Shown here: piece after piece, positions 1 through 5,684 of the stretch | Layout of the letters: each line of letters begins with the position of its first letter | How positions within the stretch are numbered: the stretch's first letter is position 1 | Assembly: GCA_900549215.1 (NCBI GenBank) | Contig: URNJ01000111.1 | Span: 1 to 6,037, forward strand | From: an uncultured Collinsella sp. | GTDB taxonomy: Bacteria > Actinomycetota > Coriobacteriia > Coriobacteriales > Coriobacteriaceae | Direction of reading: 5' to 3' | DNA: 6,037 nucleotides | The notes under the pieces: model-generated | Told to the model about the DNA's origin: nothing | The model's input: the letters and a program-made list of their open reading frames with translations, nothing else | The model's database searches: none | Made by a program: the position numbers and the translations under genes

Positions 1-1013
1 TGGCCGACATCCATATTCTTGTTGCCGACGATGCCGCCGGTCAGCGTCTTGACGCTTATCTGGGCGCCAATGACGGCTGTCCTACGCGTTCTGCCTGTGC
101 GCATCTGATCGAGGGTGGCGCCGTCGCTGTCAATGGCGAGACCTGCCTGTCCAAAAAGTACGCCGTACGCGCCGGTGACCGTATTTCGGTCGATTTGCCC
201 GAGCCGCACGATCCCACCGATGTGATTCCCGAGGCCATCCCGCTCGACATTCGCTATGAGGACGATTATCTCATTGTGCTCTCCAAGCAGCGCGGCCTGG
301 TGTGCCATCCTGCGCATGGTCATGAGAGCGGTACGCTCGCGAATGCCCTGGTCTATCACTGCGGTATCGACCATCTGGGCACCGTGCAGGGTGAGGACCG
401 ACCCGGCATCGTGCATCGCCTGGATCGCGATACCTCGGGCCTTATGCTCGCGGCAAAAGACGACGACACCCAGCGCGCGCTTCAAAATCTTATCCGCACG
501 CGCACGCTCGATCGTCGCTATATCACGCTTGTCCACGGGCACATCGCCATGGACGAGGGCACCATCAATACCGGTATTGCCCGATCGACGCGCGACCGCG
601 TCAAGATGGCGGTTTCGGACGACCCCTTTGCCCGTCAGGCCATTACGACCTTTAAGGTTCTCGAGCGCTTTGATTCCACGCGCTTTGACGACGGCTACAC
701 GCTTGTCGAGTGTCACCTGTTTACCGGCCGCACGCATCAGATTCGCGTGCATATGCGTCATATCAACCACGCCTGCGTGGGCGATCCACTTTACGGCAGG
801 TGCGATGTGCGCGCCGACCAGGGCCTGACCAGGCAGTTCCTGCATTCCTGGCGCGTGGCGTTCGACCATCCCGTGACGGGGGAGCGTATTGAGTGCCGCG
901 ATGAGCTGCCGTGGGATCTTGCTGCGGTTCTCGATGATCTGGCTCCGCGCTCGCTCGGTCGCACGGCCGCTGGAGATGAAATCGTTCCGCAGCTCGGTCT
1001 TCTCGAAGCCTAG
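1..1013 (+). CDS. RluA/RluD-family 23S rRNA pseudouridine synthase (5' edge cut)
   Basis: This enzyme isomerises specific uridines in RNA to pseudouridine, most likely in 23S rRNA, in the cytoplasm. The reading frame is open from base 3 to the TAG at 1011-1013. Bases 1-2 are TG, so base 0 plus TG would give ATG, GTG or TTG; the protein then begins (M)ADIHILVADD and has about 337 residues, close to E. coli RluD. An S4 RNA-binding domain spans roughly residues 14-75 (GQRLDAYL, then a V-NGE turn). The catalytic domain shows CHPAHG near residue 103, the signature HRLDRDTSG with catalytic Asp about residue 142 (Asp139 in E. coli RluD), and GRTHQIRVH at about 243-251. A TTG at 195 is an unlikely start because it would delete the S4 domain. 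In many bacteria this gene follows lspA, but upstream sequence is not visible. The family is sure; the exact target uridines (RluD, RluA or RluC type) are not. Confidence 0.93.
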   Translation, partial: ADIHILVADDAAGQRLDAYLGANDGCPTRSACAHLIEGGAVAVNGETCLSKKYAVRAGDRISVDLPEPHDPTDVIPEAIPLDIRYEDDYLIVLSKQRGLVCHPAHGHESGTLANALVYHCGIDHLGTVQGEDRPGIVHRLDRDTSGLMLAAKDDDTQRALQNLIRTRTLDRRYITLVHGHIAMDEGTINTGIARSTRDRVKMAVSDDPFARQAITTFKVLERFDSTRFDDGYTLVECHLFTGRTHQIRVHMRHINHACVGDPLYGRCDVRADQGLTRQFLHSWRVAFDHPVTGERIECRDELPWDLAAVLDDLAPRSLGRTAAGDEIVPQLGLLEA

Positions 1014-1031
1014 CCAGTATTAGGTGGTTTC

Positions 1032-1058
1032 TTGAACTCGGTAAGCCTGCGGTAAGAT
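1032..1058 (+). promoter_or_regulatory. possible promoter for the glycosyltransferase gene
   Basis: A -35-like TTGAAC lies at 1032-1037 and a -10-like TAAGAT at 1053-1058, preceded by GG. The spacer is only 15 bases, shorter than ideal. The site falls in the 82-base gap between the pseudouridine synthase stop and the chosen glycosyltransferase start. No terminator hairpin is visible in that gap, so read-through from upstream is also possible. Confidence 0.35.
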
Positions 1059-1095
1059 ATACGGTTGTTTACGTAACGCGTTGCTGGGGGCCTGC

Positions 1096-2391
1096 ATGCT
1101 CGCCTTTTTACAAACCAACACACCCATTGTGATCTTCAACCAGATTGTCGTCACGCTGCTCACGGTCTGCTTTCTGTACCAGGTGGTCTTCTTTGTCATT
1201 GGCGCTCTTCGTGGCGAGGTCGCGCCTCCTAAGGCCAAAAAACTCCATCGCTATGCTTTCTTTATCGCGGCGCATAATGAGGAAGCCGTGATTGCCAACC
1301 TCGTTCGCTCCATCAAGGACCAGGATTATCCGTCCGAGCTTATCGAGGTCTTCGTGGTCGCCGATGCCTGCACCGACAACACGGCGCAGCTCGCGCGCGA
1401 GGCGGGCGCCATCGTTTATGAGCGCAACGACCTGGCCCGCAAGGGTAAGAGCTGGGTTATGGACTTTGGCTTCGACCGCATTCTCAACGAGTATCCCGAC
1501 ACGTTTGAGGGCTACTTTATCTTCGATGCCGATAACGTTATCTCCCGCGATTACGTTTCCAAGATGAATGATGCCTTTGACCAGGGCTTCCATGTGGTCA
1601 CGAGCTATCGCAATTCCAAGAACTTCGGCAGCTCGTGGATCTCGGCAGCTAATGCCACGTGGTATTTACGCGAGGCGCGCTTCCTCAACAACGCGCGTAA
1701 TATCTGCAAGACGTCCTGCGCTGTTTCGGGTTCGGGTTACCTTATCTCGTCAAGCGTTATCGAGGGCATGCACGGTTGGCAGTTCCACACGCTGACCGAG
1801 GACATTCAGTTCACTACGTTCTGCGCTATTCACGGTATTCGCATTGGCTATGCGCCGGCGGAGTTCTTTGACGAGCAACCCGTGACGTTCAAGGCATCCT
1901 GGAAGCAGCGTATGCGCTGGACCAAGGGCTTTTACCAGGTGTTCTTTACCTACGGTAAGCATCTGGTCAAGTCGACGTTCCGCTATCATCGCTTTGCCGC
2001 CTACGACATGTTCATGACGATCGCCCCGGGTATGCTGCTATCGCTGATCTCGATGCTCGCTAATGCGACGTTCCTGATCGTGGGTGGACTCTCGCACGGC
2101 TTTTTGGCTACCGAAGTCGAGATGCAGGCGTGCGCCGCTTCGCTCATTATGACCTTCGCCATGATGTATCAGACCTTCTTTATCCTGGCGCTGCTCACGA
2201 CTATCTTTGAGTACAAGCACATTCACTGCGCGCAAAAGTGGCGTCTGGTGACTAACCTGTTTACCTTCCCGATCTTTATGTTCAGCTATATCCCCATCAC
2301 GGTGGCCGCGCTGTTCCTGAAGGTCGACTGGGTGCCGACGCAGCACGCCGTCAACGTTACCCTTGACGAGGTCATGCAAGGCGCCAAATAA
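1096..2391 (+). CDS. membrane-bound family 2 glycosyltransferase (processive synthase type)
   Basis: This is a predicted 431-residue inner-membrane enzyme that transfers sugars from a nucleotide-sugar donor, probably building an extracellular or cell-wall polysaccharide. There is one N-terminal membrane segment (about residues 12-38), then a GT-A catalytic domain: AAHNEE (58-63), DACTDNT from D90, the metal-binding DADN (D144, D146), the catalytic TED (E235, D236) and QRMRW (271-275). The QxxRW motif is typical of synthases such as cellulose, hyaluronan and poly-GlcNAc synthases. Three C-terminal membrane segments follow (about 305-331, 345-370, 385-408). No PilZ domain is present. ATG at 1096 is preferred over in-frame TTG at 1081, because a G-run at 1086-1090 is placed to act as a weak ribosome binding site and nothing similar precedes the TTG. 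The gene stands alone, with no deacetylase, export or precursor gene beside it, so donor sugar and polymer cannot be assigned. Confidence 0.9.
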   Translation: MLAFLQTNTPIVIFNQIVVTLLTVCFLYQVVFFVIGALRGEVAPPKAKKLHRYAFFIAAHNEEAVIANLVRSIKDQDYPSELIEVFVVADACTDNTAQLAREAGAIVYERNDLARKGKSWVMDFGFDRILNEYPDTFEGYFIFDADNVISRDYVSKMNDAFDQGFHVVTSYRNSKNFGSSWISAANATWYLREARFLNNARNICKTSCAVSGSGYLISSSVIEGMHGWQFHTLTEDIQFTTFCAIHGIRIGYAPAEFFDEQPVTFKASWKQRMRWTKGFYQVFFTYGKHLVKSTFRYHRFAAYDMFMTIAPGMLLSLISMLANATFLIVGGLSHGFLATEVEMQACAASLIMTFAMMYQTFFILALLTTIFEYKHIHCAQKWRLVTNLFTFPIFMFSYIPITVAALFLKVDWVPTQHAVNVTLDEVMQGAK

Positions 2392-2399
2392 CCACCACC

Positions 2400-2446
2400 A
2401 AAACCACCGCAAAGGGGACAGGCACCTTTGTGGTGGTTTTTGCTTT
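2400..2446 (+). terminator. strong hairpin terminator, REP-like palindrome
   Basis: Bases 2400-2415 pair with 2425-2440 in a 16-bp stem containing one G-U pair, around a 9-base loop (GGACAGGCA). A T-rich tail follows on the + strand (TTTTT, then GC and TTTT). This fits an intrinsic terminator for the glycosyltransferase gene, whose stop codon lies 9 bases upstream. The core GGGGACAGGCACC with a long perfect stem also resembles dispersed palindromic (REP-type) elements; that second identity is inference. Confidence 0.8.
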
Positions 2447-2460
2447 TGCGATGCAGCTCG

Positions 2461-2468
2461 AGGAGGAG
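2461..2468 (+). promoter_or_regulatory. strong ribosome binding site fixing the A24 peptidase start
   Basis: AGGAGGAG lies four bases before the ATG at 2473. It decides against the in-frame TTG at 2428, which lies inside the terminator stem and would add 15 residues unlike the family. Confidence 0.8.
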
Positions 2469-2472
2469 TCCG

Positions 2473-2895
2473 ATGGTCTATATCCCGTTTTGGATTTGCA
2501 TCTTTGCCGGCGCGGCGATTGATGCCCGTGAGCGACGTTTTCCCAATGAGCTTGCCGCTGCGTGCGCGGTGGCGGCATTAGCAGGCGTTTGGCTCGACAA
2601 AGGCGTTAACACGGCGCTTGACCACGCCGGTCTTGCGGTCATCGTCTACCTTGCCCTTGTGCTCACTGAGTCGTTTTGGCGTCGTGTTCGCTGCGCTCCC
2701 GGCATCTGCATGGGAGATGCTAAGGCACTCTTCGCGCTTTGCACGCTCGATCCTATGGGTGGCATCGTGTCATTTGCCGCCGCGCTCCTGGTCCTTGCCC
2801 TCTCCTGCCTCATCACGAAATCGCGCTCCCTGCCATTGCTCCCGTTTTTGGTGCCGATTTTTGCCATAATCGAGGTCGTGGGCTGCACTTTGTAA
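2473..2895 (+). CDS. A24-family prepilin peptidase-like membrane protein
   Basis: This is a 140-residue integral membrane protein resembling the minimal peptidase domain of type IV prepilin peptidases (PilD C-terminal part, TadV/CpaA size class). Such enzymes are membrane aspartyl proteases that cleave leader peptides from pilins and pseudopilins. Both expected aspartates are visible: D17 in IDARERRFPNEL (family pattern D-x-[KR]-x-[KR]-[IF]-P-N) and D82 in CMGDAK (family pattern GxGDxK). The first glycine of that second motif is Cys79 here. About five hydrophobic segments are seen (roughly 2-16, 27-42, 52-66, 96-114, 120-137), and the ending PLLPFLVPIFA matches the family's PFxPFL region. The N-methyltransferase domain of full-length PilD is absent. 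No pilin, secretion ATPase or Tad gene is within view, so the substrate is unknown. It probably shares a transcript with dgt 31 bases downstream. Confidence 0.8.
   Translation: MVYIPFWICIFAGAAIDARERRFPNELAAACAVAALAGVWLDKGVNTALDHAGLAVIVYLALVLTESFWRRVRCAPGICMGDAKALFALCTLDPMGGIVSFAAALLVLALSCLITKSRSLPLLPFLVPIFAIIEVVGCTL
2862..2870 (+). promoter_or_regulatory. possible extended -10 promoter for dgt
   Basis: TGCCATAAT matches an extended -10 element (TGn plus five of six bases of TATAAT) and lies 56 bases before the dgt ATG, inside the 3' end of the peptidase gene. No -35 element is seen at the usual distance, which extended -10 promoters can tolerate. It could give dgt transcription independent of the peptidase gene. 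The match may also be chance within coding sequence. Confidence 0.35.
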
Positions 2896-2914
2896 CCGAT
2901 TGCGCATCCTTCTT

Positions 2915-2920
2915 AAGGAG
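2915..2920 (+). promoter_or_regulatory. ribosome binding site fixing the dgt start
   Basis: AAGGAG lies six bases before the ATG at 2927. It rules against the in-frame TTG at 2900, which lacks a comparable site and would translate through this element. Confidence 0.8.
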
Positions 2921-2926
2921 CATGCC

Positions 2927-4174
2927 ATGGCAACTAATCAAGAAACGGCCGTCATTAAGGCGCGCATGGACCGTATTCCCTCGGCGTTGTCGCCCGAGCT
3001 TGTCGAGCGCATTGCCGCCGATCGTGCTTCGGGCTATGTCAACCCGTATCGTTGCAACGATGATCAGGTCATTCGTCGTATTGATCGCGCCGCCGACAAA
3101 GGCACGCTTATGCGTCCGGCGTTTATGCGCGATACCGAAAAGATACTTCATCTTCCGGCGTACACCCGTTATGCAGGCAAAACGCAGGTCTTTAGCTTCC
3201 GTAGCAATGATGATCTTTCACGCCGCGGTTTGCACGTACAGCTTGTCTCCCGCATTGCGCGCGATATCGGTCGCGCCCTGGGGCTCAATTGCGATCTGAT
3301 CGAGGCGATTGGCCTGGGTCACGACTTGGGACACACGCCTTTCGGCCATGCCGGCGAGCGCTTCCTCAACGATATCTATCATGAGCGTACGGGGCGTTAT
3401 TTTTTCCATAACGTGCAGTCGGTTCGCGTGCTCGACGCGTTGTATGGCCGCAACGTGTCGCTCCAGACGCTCGACGGCGTGCTATGCCATAACGGCGAGT
3501 ACGAGCAGCGTGTGTTTGAGCTCTCGGACATGGGCTCCTTTGACCAGTTTGACCAGACGGTTGAGGATTGCATTGCCACGGGCTATAGCGCAATTGAGCA
3601 TCTGCGTCCCATGACGCTCGAGGGCTGCGTCGTTCGCATCTCGGATATTCTTGCCTACGTCGGTCGTGACCGTCAGGATGCGATCGCGGCGGGCCTGCTT
3701 TCGCCCGACGCTTTTGATGATGGCCGGGGCGGTGCCTACAACAGTTGGATCCTCACGCATGCCTCCATCGATATCGTTGAGCACAGCTATGGTAAGCCGC
3801 GCATCGAGATGAGCGAGGACCTGTTTGAGGAAATTCGCCGAGCCAAGCGCGAGAACTACGAGAAGATCTATAGCAAGGGTGGTATCGAAGGCGATTCCGA
3901 GGCGGAGCTGCGCGAGGCGTTCGTAAAGCTCTACGACCGTTGCCTGCGGGGTCTAAACAGTGGCGACGAGTCCTCTTATATCTTTAAGCACCATATTTCG
4001 CGCATTGAGCAGCAGCTTTCCTACTATGATCGCACCTATGCCTGGCAGGACGACAAGGATCAAGCCGTGGTGGATTATATCGCGAGCATGACGGACGGTT
4101 ATTTCTGCGAGCTGACGAGCAAGCTGTTCCCTGGTCTGGAGTTTCCGCACCGTACCTATATTAACGAACGGTAG
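2927..4174 (+). CDS. dgt: deoxyguanosinetriphosphate triphosphohydrolase (HD-domain dNTPase)
   Basis: This cytoplasmic metal-dependent enzyme hydrolyses dGTP, and in related enzymes other dNTPs, to the deoxynucleoside and tripolyphosphate, so it controls DNA precursor pools. The predicted protein has 415 residues. The HD-domain ligands are visible: H103 (in GLHVQ), H132-D133 within GLGHDLGHTPFGHAGE, and D240 in RISDILAYVGRD. The N-terminal part includes LHLPAYTRYAGKTQVF, the region that in this family leads into the HD core. It is shorter than E. coli Dgt (about 505 residues), as is common for the Gram-positive dGTPase-like group, so dGTP specificity is not certain. The gene begins 31 bases after the peptidase stop, consistent with cotranscription, and its last codons and stop lie inside a LexA-type palindrome belonging to the rarA promoter region. 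No truncation or frameshift is seen. Confidence 0.92.
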   Translation: MATNQETAVIKARMDRIPSALSPELVERIAADRASGYVNPYRCNDDQVIRRIDRAADKGTLMRPAFMRDTEKILHLPAYTRYAGKTQVFSFRSNDDLSRRGLHVQLVSRIARDIGRALGLNCDLIEAIGLGHDLGHTPFGHAGERFLNDIYHERTGRYFFHNVQSVRVLDALYGRNVSLQTLDGVLCHNGEYEQRVFELSDMGSFDQFDQTVEDCIATGYSAIEHLRPMTLEGCVVRISDILAYVGRDRQDAIAAGLLSPDAFDDGRGGAYNSWILTHASIDIVEHSYGKPRIEMSEDLFEEIRRAKRENYEKIYSKGGIEGDSEAELREAFVKLYDRCLRGLNSGDESSYIFKHHISRIEQQLSYYDRTYAWQDDKDQAVVDYIASMTDGYFCELTSKLFPGLEFPHRTYINER

Positions 4175-4179
4175 TTCGT
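4164..4179. promoter_or_regulatory. LexA (SOS) box upstream of rarA
   Basis: The palindrome A-CGAAC-GGTA-GTTCG-T matches the Gram-positive LexA/DinR operator consensus CGAAC-N4-GTTCG at all ten defined bases and extends the symmetry by one base pair. It covers the final dgt codons (GAA CGG TAG) and ends 10 bases before a TATACT -10 box. It therefore occupies the -35 region, where a bound repressor would block RNA polymerase. I see no other copy in this window. A dgt terminator is unlikely because no T-run follows it. LexA binding itself is inferred. Confidence 0.65.
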
Positions 4180-4189
4180 ATTAATTCGG

Positions 4190-4195
4190 TATACT
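4190..4195 (+). promoter_or_regulatory. -10 element of a likely rarA promoter
   Basis: TATACT (five of six consensus bases) preceded by GG lies in the dgt-rarA gap and would start transcription near 4202, giving a leader of about 30 bases. The -35 position at 17-18 base spacing (around 4166-4172) has a poor match and is occupied by the LexA-type palindrome. Confidence 0.5.
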
Positions 4196-4234
4196 GTTAG
4201 TGGAAAACGTTTTTGATTGATACACGGGATGGCT

Positions 4235-5584
4235 ATGGACGACCTTTTTTCTGCTTCGACGCGCGAGCGTTCCTTTCAGAATGCGCCGCTTGCGGTGCGC
4301 ATGCGCCCCAATTCGCTCGACGAGTACGTGGGCCAGCAAAAGGCCGTCGGTAAGGGTTCATGGCTGCGTGCCGCGATCGAGCACGACGTGCTTTCGAGCG
4401 TGATTCTGTACGGGCCTGCCGGTACGGGCAAGACGACGCTGGCCCACATTATCGCCAACCATACCAAGAGCGAGTTTGTCGAAGTCAGCGCCGTGACGGG
4501 CACCGTAAAGGATCTTCGCCGCGTGATTGACGAGGCCAAGACGCGTCTGAATACGTACGACCGTCGCACCATCCTGTTTATCGACGAGATTCATCGCTTT
4601 TCGAAGTCACAACAGGATGCATTGCTGCATGCGGTTGAGAACCGTACCGTTATTATGATTGGCGCCACGACGGAGAATCCGTACTTCGAGGTCAACTCGG
4701 CATTGCTCTCGCGCGGTCGCGTGGTGGAGCTTGAGCATCTTAAAGACGAGGACATTGCCACGCTGATCGAGCGTGCACTCGAGGCTCCGCAGGGTTTGAA
4801 CGGCAAGTTCTCGGCCGATGAGGATACGGTTAAGACCATCTGCACGCTGGCAGCGGGTGACGCTCGCTCGGCGCTCACGACGCTCGAACTTGCGAGCGAG
4901 ATTGCCGTCACGCGTCCCGATACCGAGGGAACGCCAGCGCCGGCGGCGGGGGAGCGTTATCCCATCACCGTGGATGACGTAAAGATTGCCAATCCGCGTC
5001 GCGGTTTTACGTATGACAAAAACGGTGACATGCACTACGACATCATCAGTGCGTTCATTAAGTCCATGCGTGGTAGCGATCCCGATGCCACGGTCTACTG
5101 GCTTGCGCGCATGATCGATGCGGGGGAGGATCCTAAGTTTATCGCCCGTCGCATTATGATTCATGCTTCTGAGGATGTTGGCAACGCCGACCCACAGGCG
5201 CTTTTGGTGGCACATGCCGCGTTTAAGTCTGCCGAGGTCATTGGCTATCCCGAGTGCCGCATTAACCTGGCTCAGGCTGCACTCTATGTGTGCTTGGCGC
5301 CAAAATCCAACGCGTGTGAGGCTTCGATCGATGCGGCGCTTGCCGATATCCACTCTAGTGGGCTTCGCGAGGTGCCGAGTTATCTGCGCGATCGCCATCG
5401 CCCAGGCAGCGACGACTACGGTGTGTATAAATACCCGCACGATTATCCCGAAGGCTGGGTCGATCAGCGCTATTTGCCCGAGGGGCTGGAGCGCGGTGCG
5501 TTCTGGCAGCCTGCCGGGCGCGGCTGGGAAGAGTGGCGCGTAGAGCAAAGCGAACGCGACCGCAGCGGGAATGCACCGAAGTAG
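4235..5584 (+). CDS. rarA: replication-associated recombination protein A (AAA+ ATPase)
   Basis: RarA (MgsA, the WRNIP1/Mgs1 family) is a AAA+ ATPase related to clamp loaders that acts on stalled replication forks and in recombination in the cytoplasm. The protein has 449 residues from ATG 4235, a normal length. An N-terminal RMRP...LDEYVGQ segment leads into Walker A GPAGTGKTT (60-68), Walker B ILFIDEIHRF (113-122) and sensor 1 IGATTENP (142-149). The C-terminal half has the family regions SAFIKSMRGSDPDA, WLARMIDAGEDP and IHASEDVGNADP, then YKYPHDYPEGWV near the end. The start is uncertain: ATG 4229 (adding MA) and TTG 4217 are in frame. ATG 4235 gives MDDLF, a common beginning in the family, and has a weak GGGA five bases upstream. 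A LexA box and a TATACT element lie just upstream, suggesting damage-inducible expression. Confidence 0.96.
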   Translation: MDDLFSASTRERSFQNAPLAVRMRPNSLDEYVGQQKAVGKGSWLRAAIEHDVLSSVILYGPAGTGKTTLAHIIANHTKSEFVEVSAVTGTVKDLRRVIDEAKTRLNTYDRRTILFIDEIHRFSKSQQDALLHAVENRTVIMIGATTENPYFEVNSALLSRGRVVELEHLKDEDIATLIERALEAPQGLNGKFSADEDTVKTICTLAAGDARSALTTLELASEIAVTRPDTEGTPAPAAGERYPITVDDVKIANPRRGFTYDKNGDMHYDIISAFIKSMRGSDPDATVYWLARMIDAGEDPKFIARRIMIHASEDVGNADPQALLVAHAAFKSAEVIGYPECRINLAQAALYVCLAPKSNACEASIDAALADIHSSGLREVPSYLRDRHRPGSDDYGVYKYPHDYPEGWVDQRYLPEGLERGAFWQPAGRGWEEWRVEQSERDRSGNAPK

Positions 5585-5615
5585 CTGCTGATAATTTTGT
5601 CCCACGTTGCTGCTC

Positions 5616-5646
5616 TTGGCATGTTCGGTCCCCTTTGGGGTACCAT
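5616..5646 (+). promoter_or_regulatory. possible promoter for the DUF948 gene
   Basis: TTGGCA at 5616-5621 and TACCAT at 5641-5646, preceded by GG, form a candidate promoter with a long 19-base spacer. It lies in the 100-base gap after rarA. No convincing rarA terminator is visible, so read-through may also supply this gene. Confidence 0.35.
5627..5644. repeat. inverted repeat overlapping the candidate -10 of the DUF948 gene
   Basis: GGTCCCCTTTGGGGTACC folds as GGT-CCCC / GGGG-ACC with a TTT loop and one bulged T. It has no T-run after it, so it is not a typical terminator. It occupies the spacer and -10 of the candidate promoter and could be an operator or a degenerate palindromic element. 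Confidence 0.4.
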
Positions 5647-5684
5647 GAAAAGCGTCTGTATTTCGATTCTTCCGGGAGGCTTGT

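Noticed and set aside
256..828. A 190-codon + strand frame inside the pseudouridine synthase gene
   Set aside because: It is a shifted-frame shadow of a gene with intact catalytic motifs. It shows no motif and has the Arg/Ser/Ala-rich look of out-of-frame GC-rich sequence.
195..1013. Internal TTG start for the pseudouridine synthase
   Set aside because: The same frame is open back to base 3 and encodes a recognisable S4 domain there, so the gene begins at or just before the window edge.
1108..1593. A 161-codon minus-strand frame opposite the glycosyltransferase
   Set aside because: It is antisense to the conserved GT-A domain, with no recognisable domain and no supporting promoter.
2428..2472. 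TTG-initiated 15-residue N-terminal extension of the A24 peptidase
   Set aside because: The TTG lies in the terminator stem without a ribosome binding site, while AGGAGGAG precedes the ATG at 2473 and that start places the first catalytic Asp at the usual distance from the N-terminus.
4164..4184. The dgt-rarA palindrome as an intrinsic terminator for dgt
   Set aside because: The stem is short and AT-containing, and no T-run follows; a -10-like TATACT follows instead, so an operator fits better.
4204..4213. AAAACGTTTT, a perfect ten-base palindrome in the rarA leader
   Set aside because: It cannot form a hairpin without a loop, matches no operator I can name, and A/T-run palindromes of this size are common in gaps.
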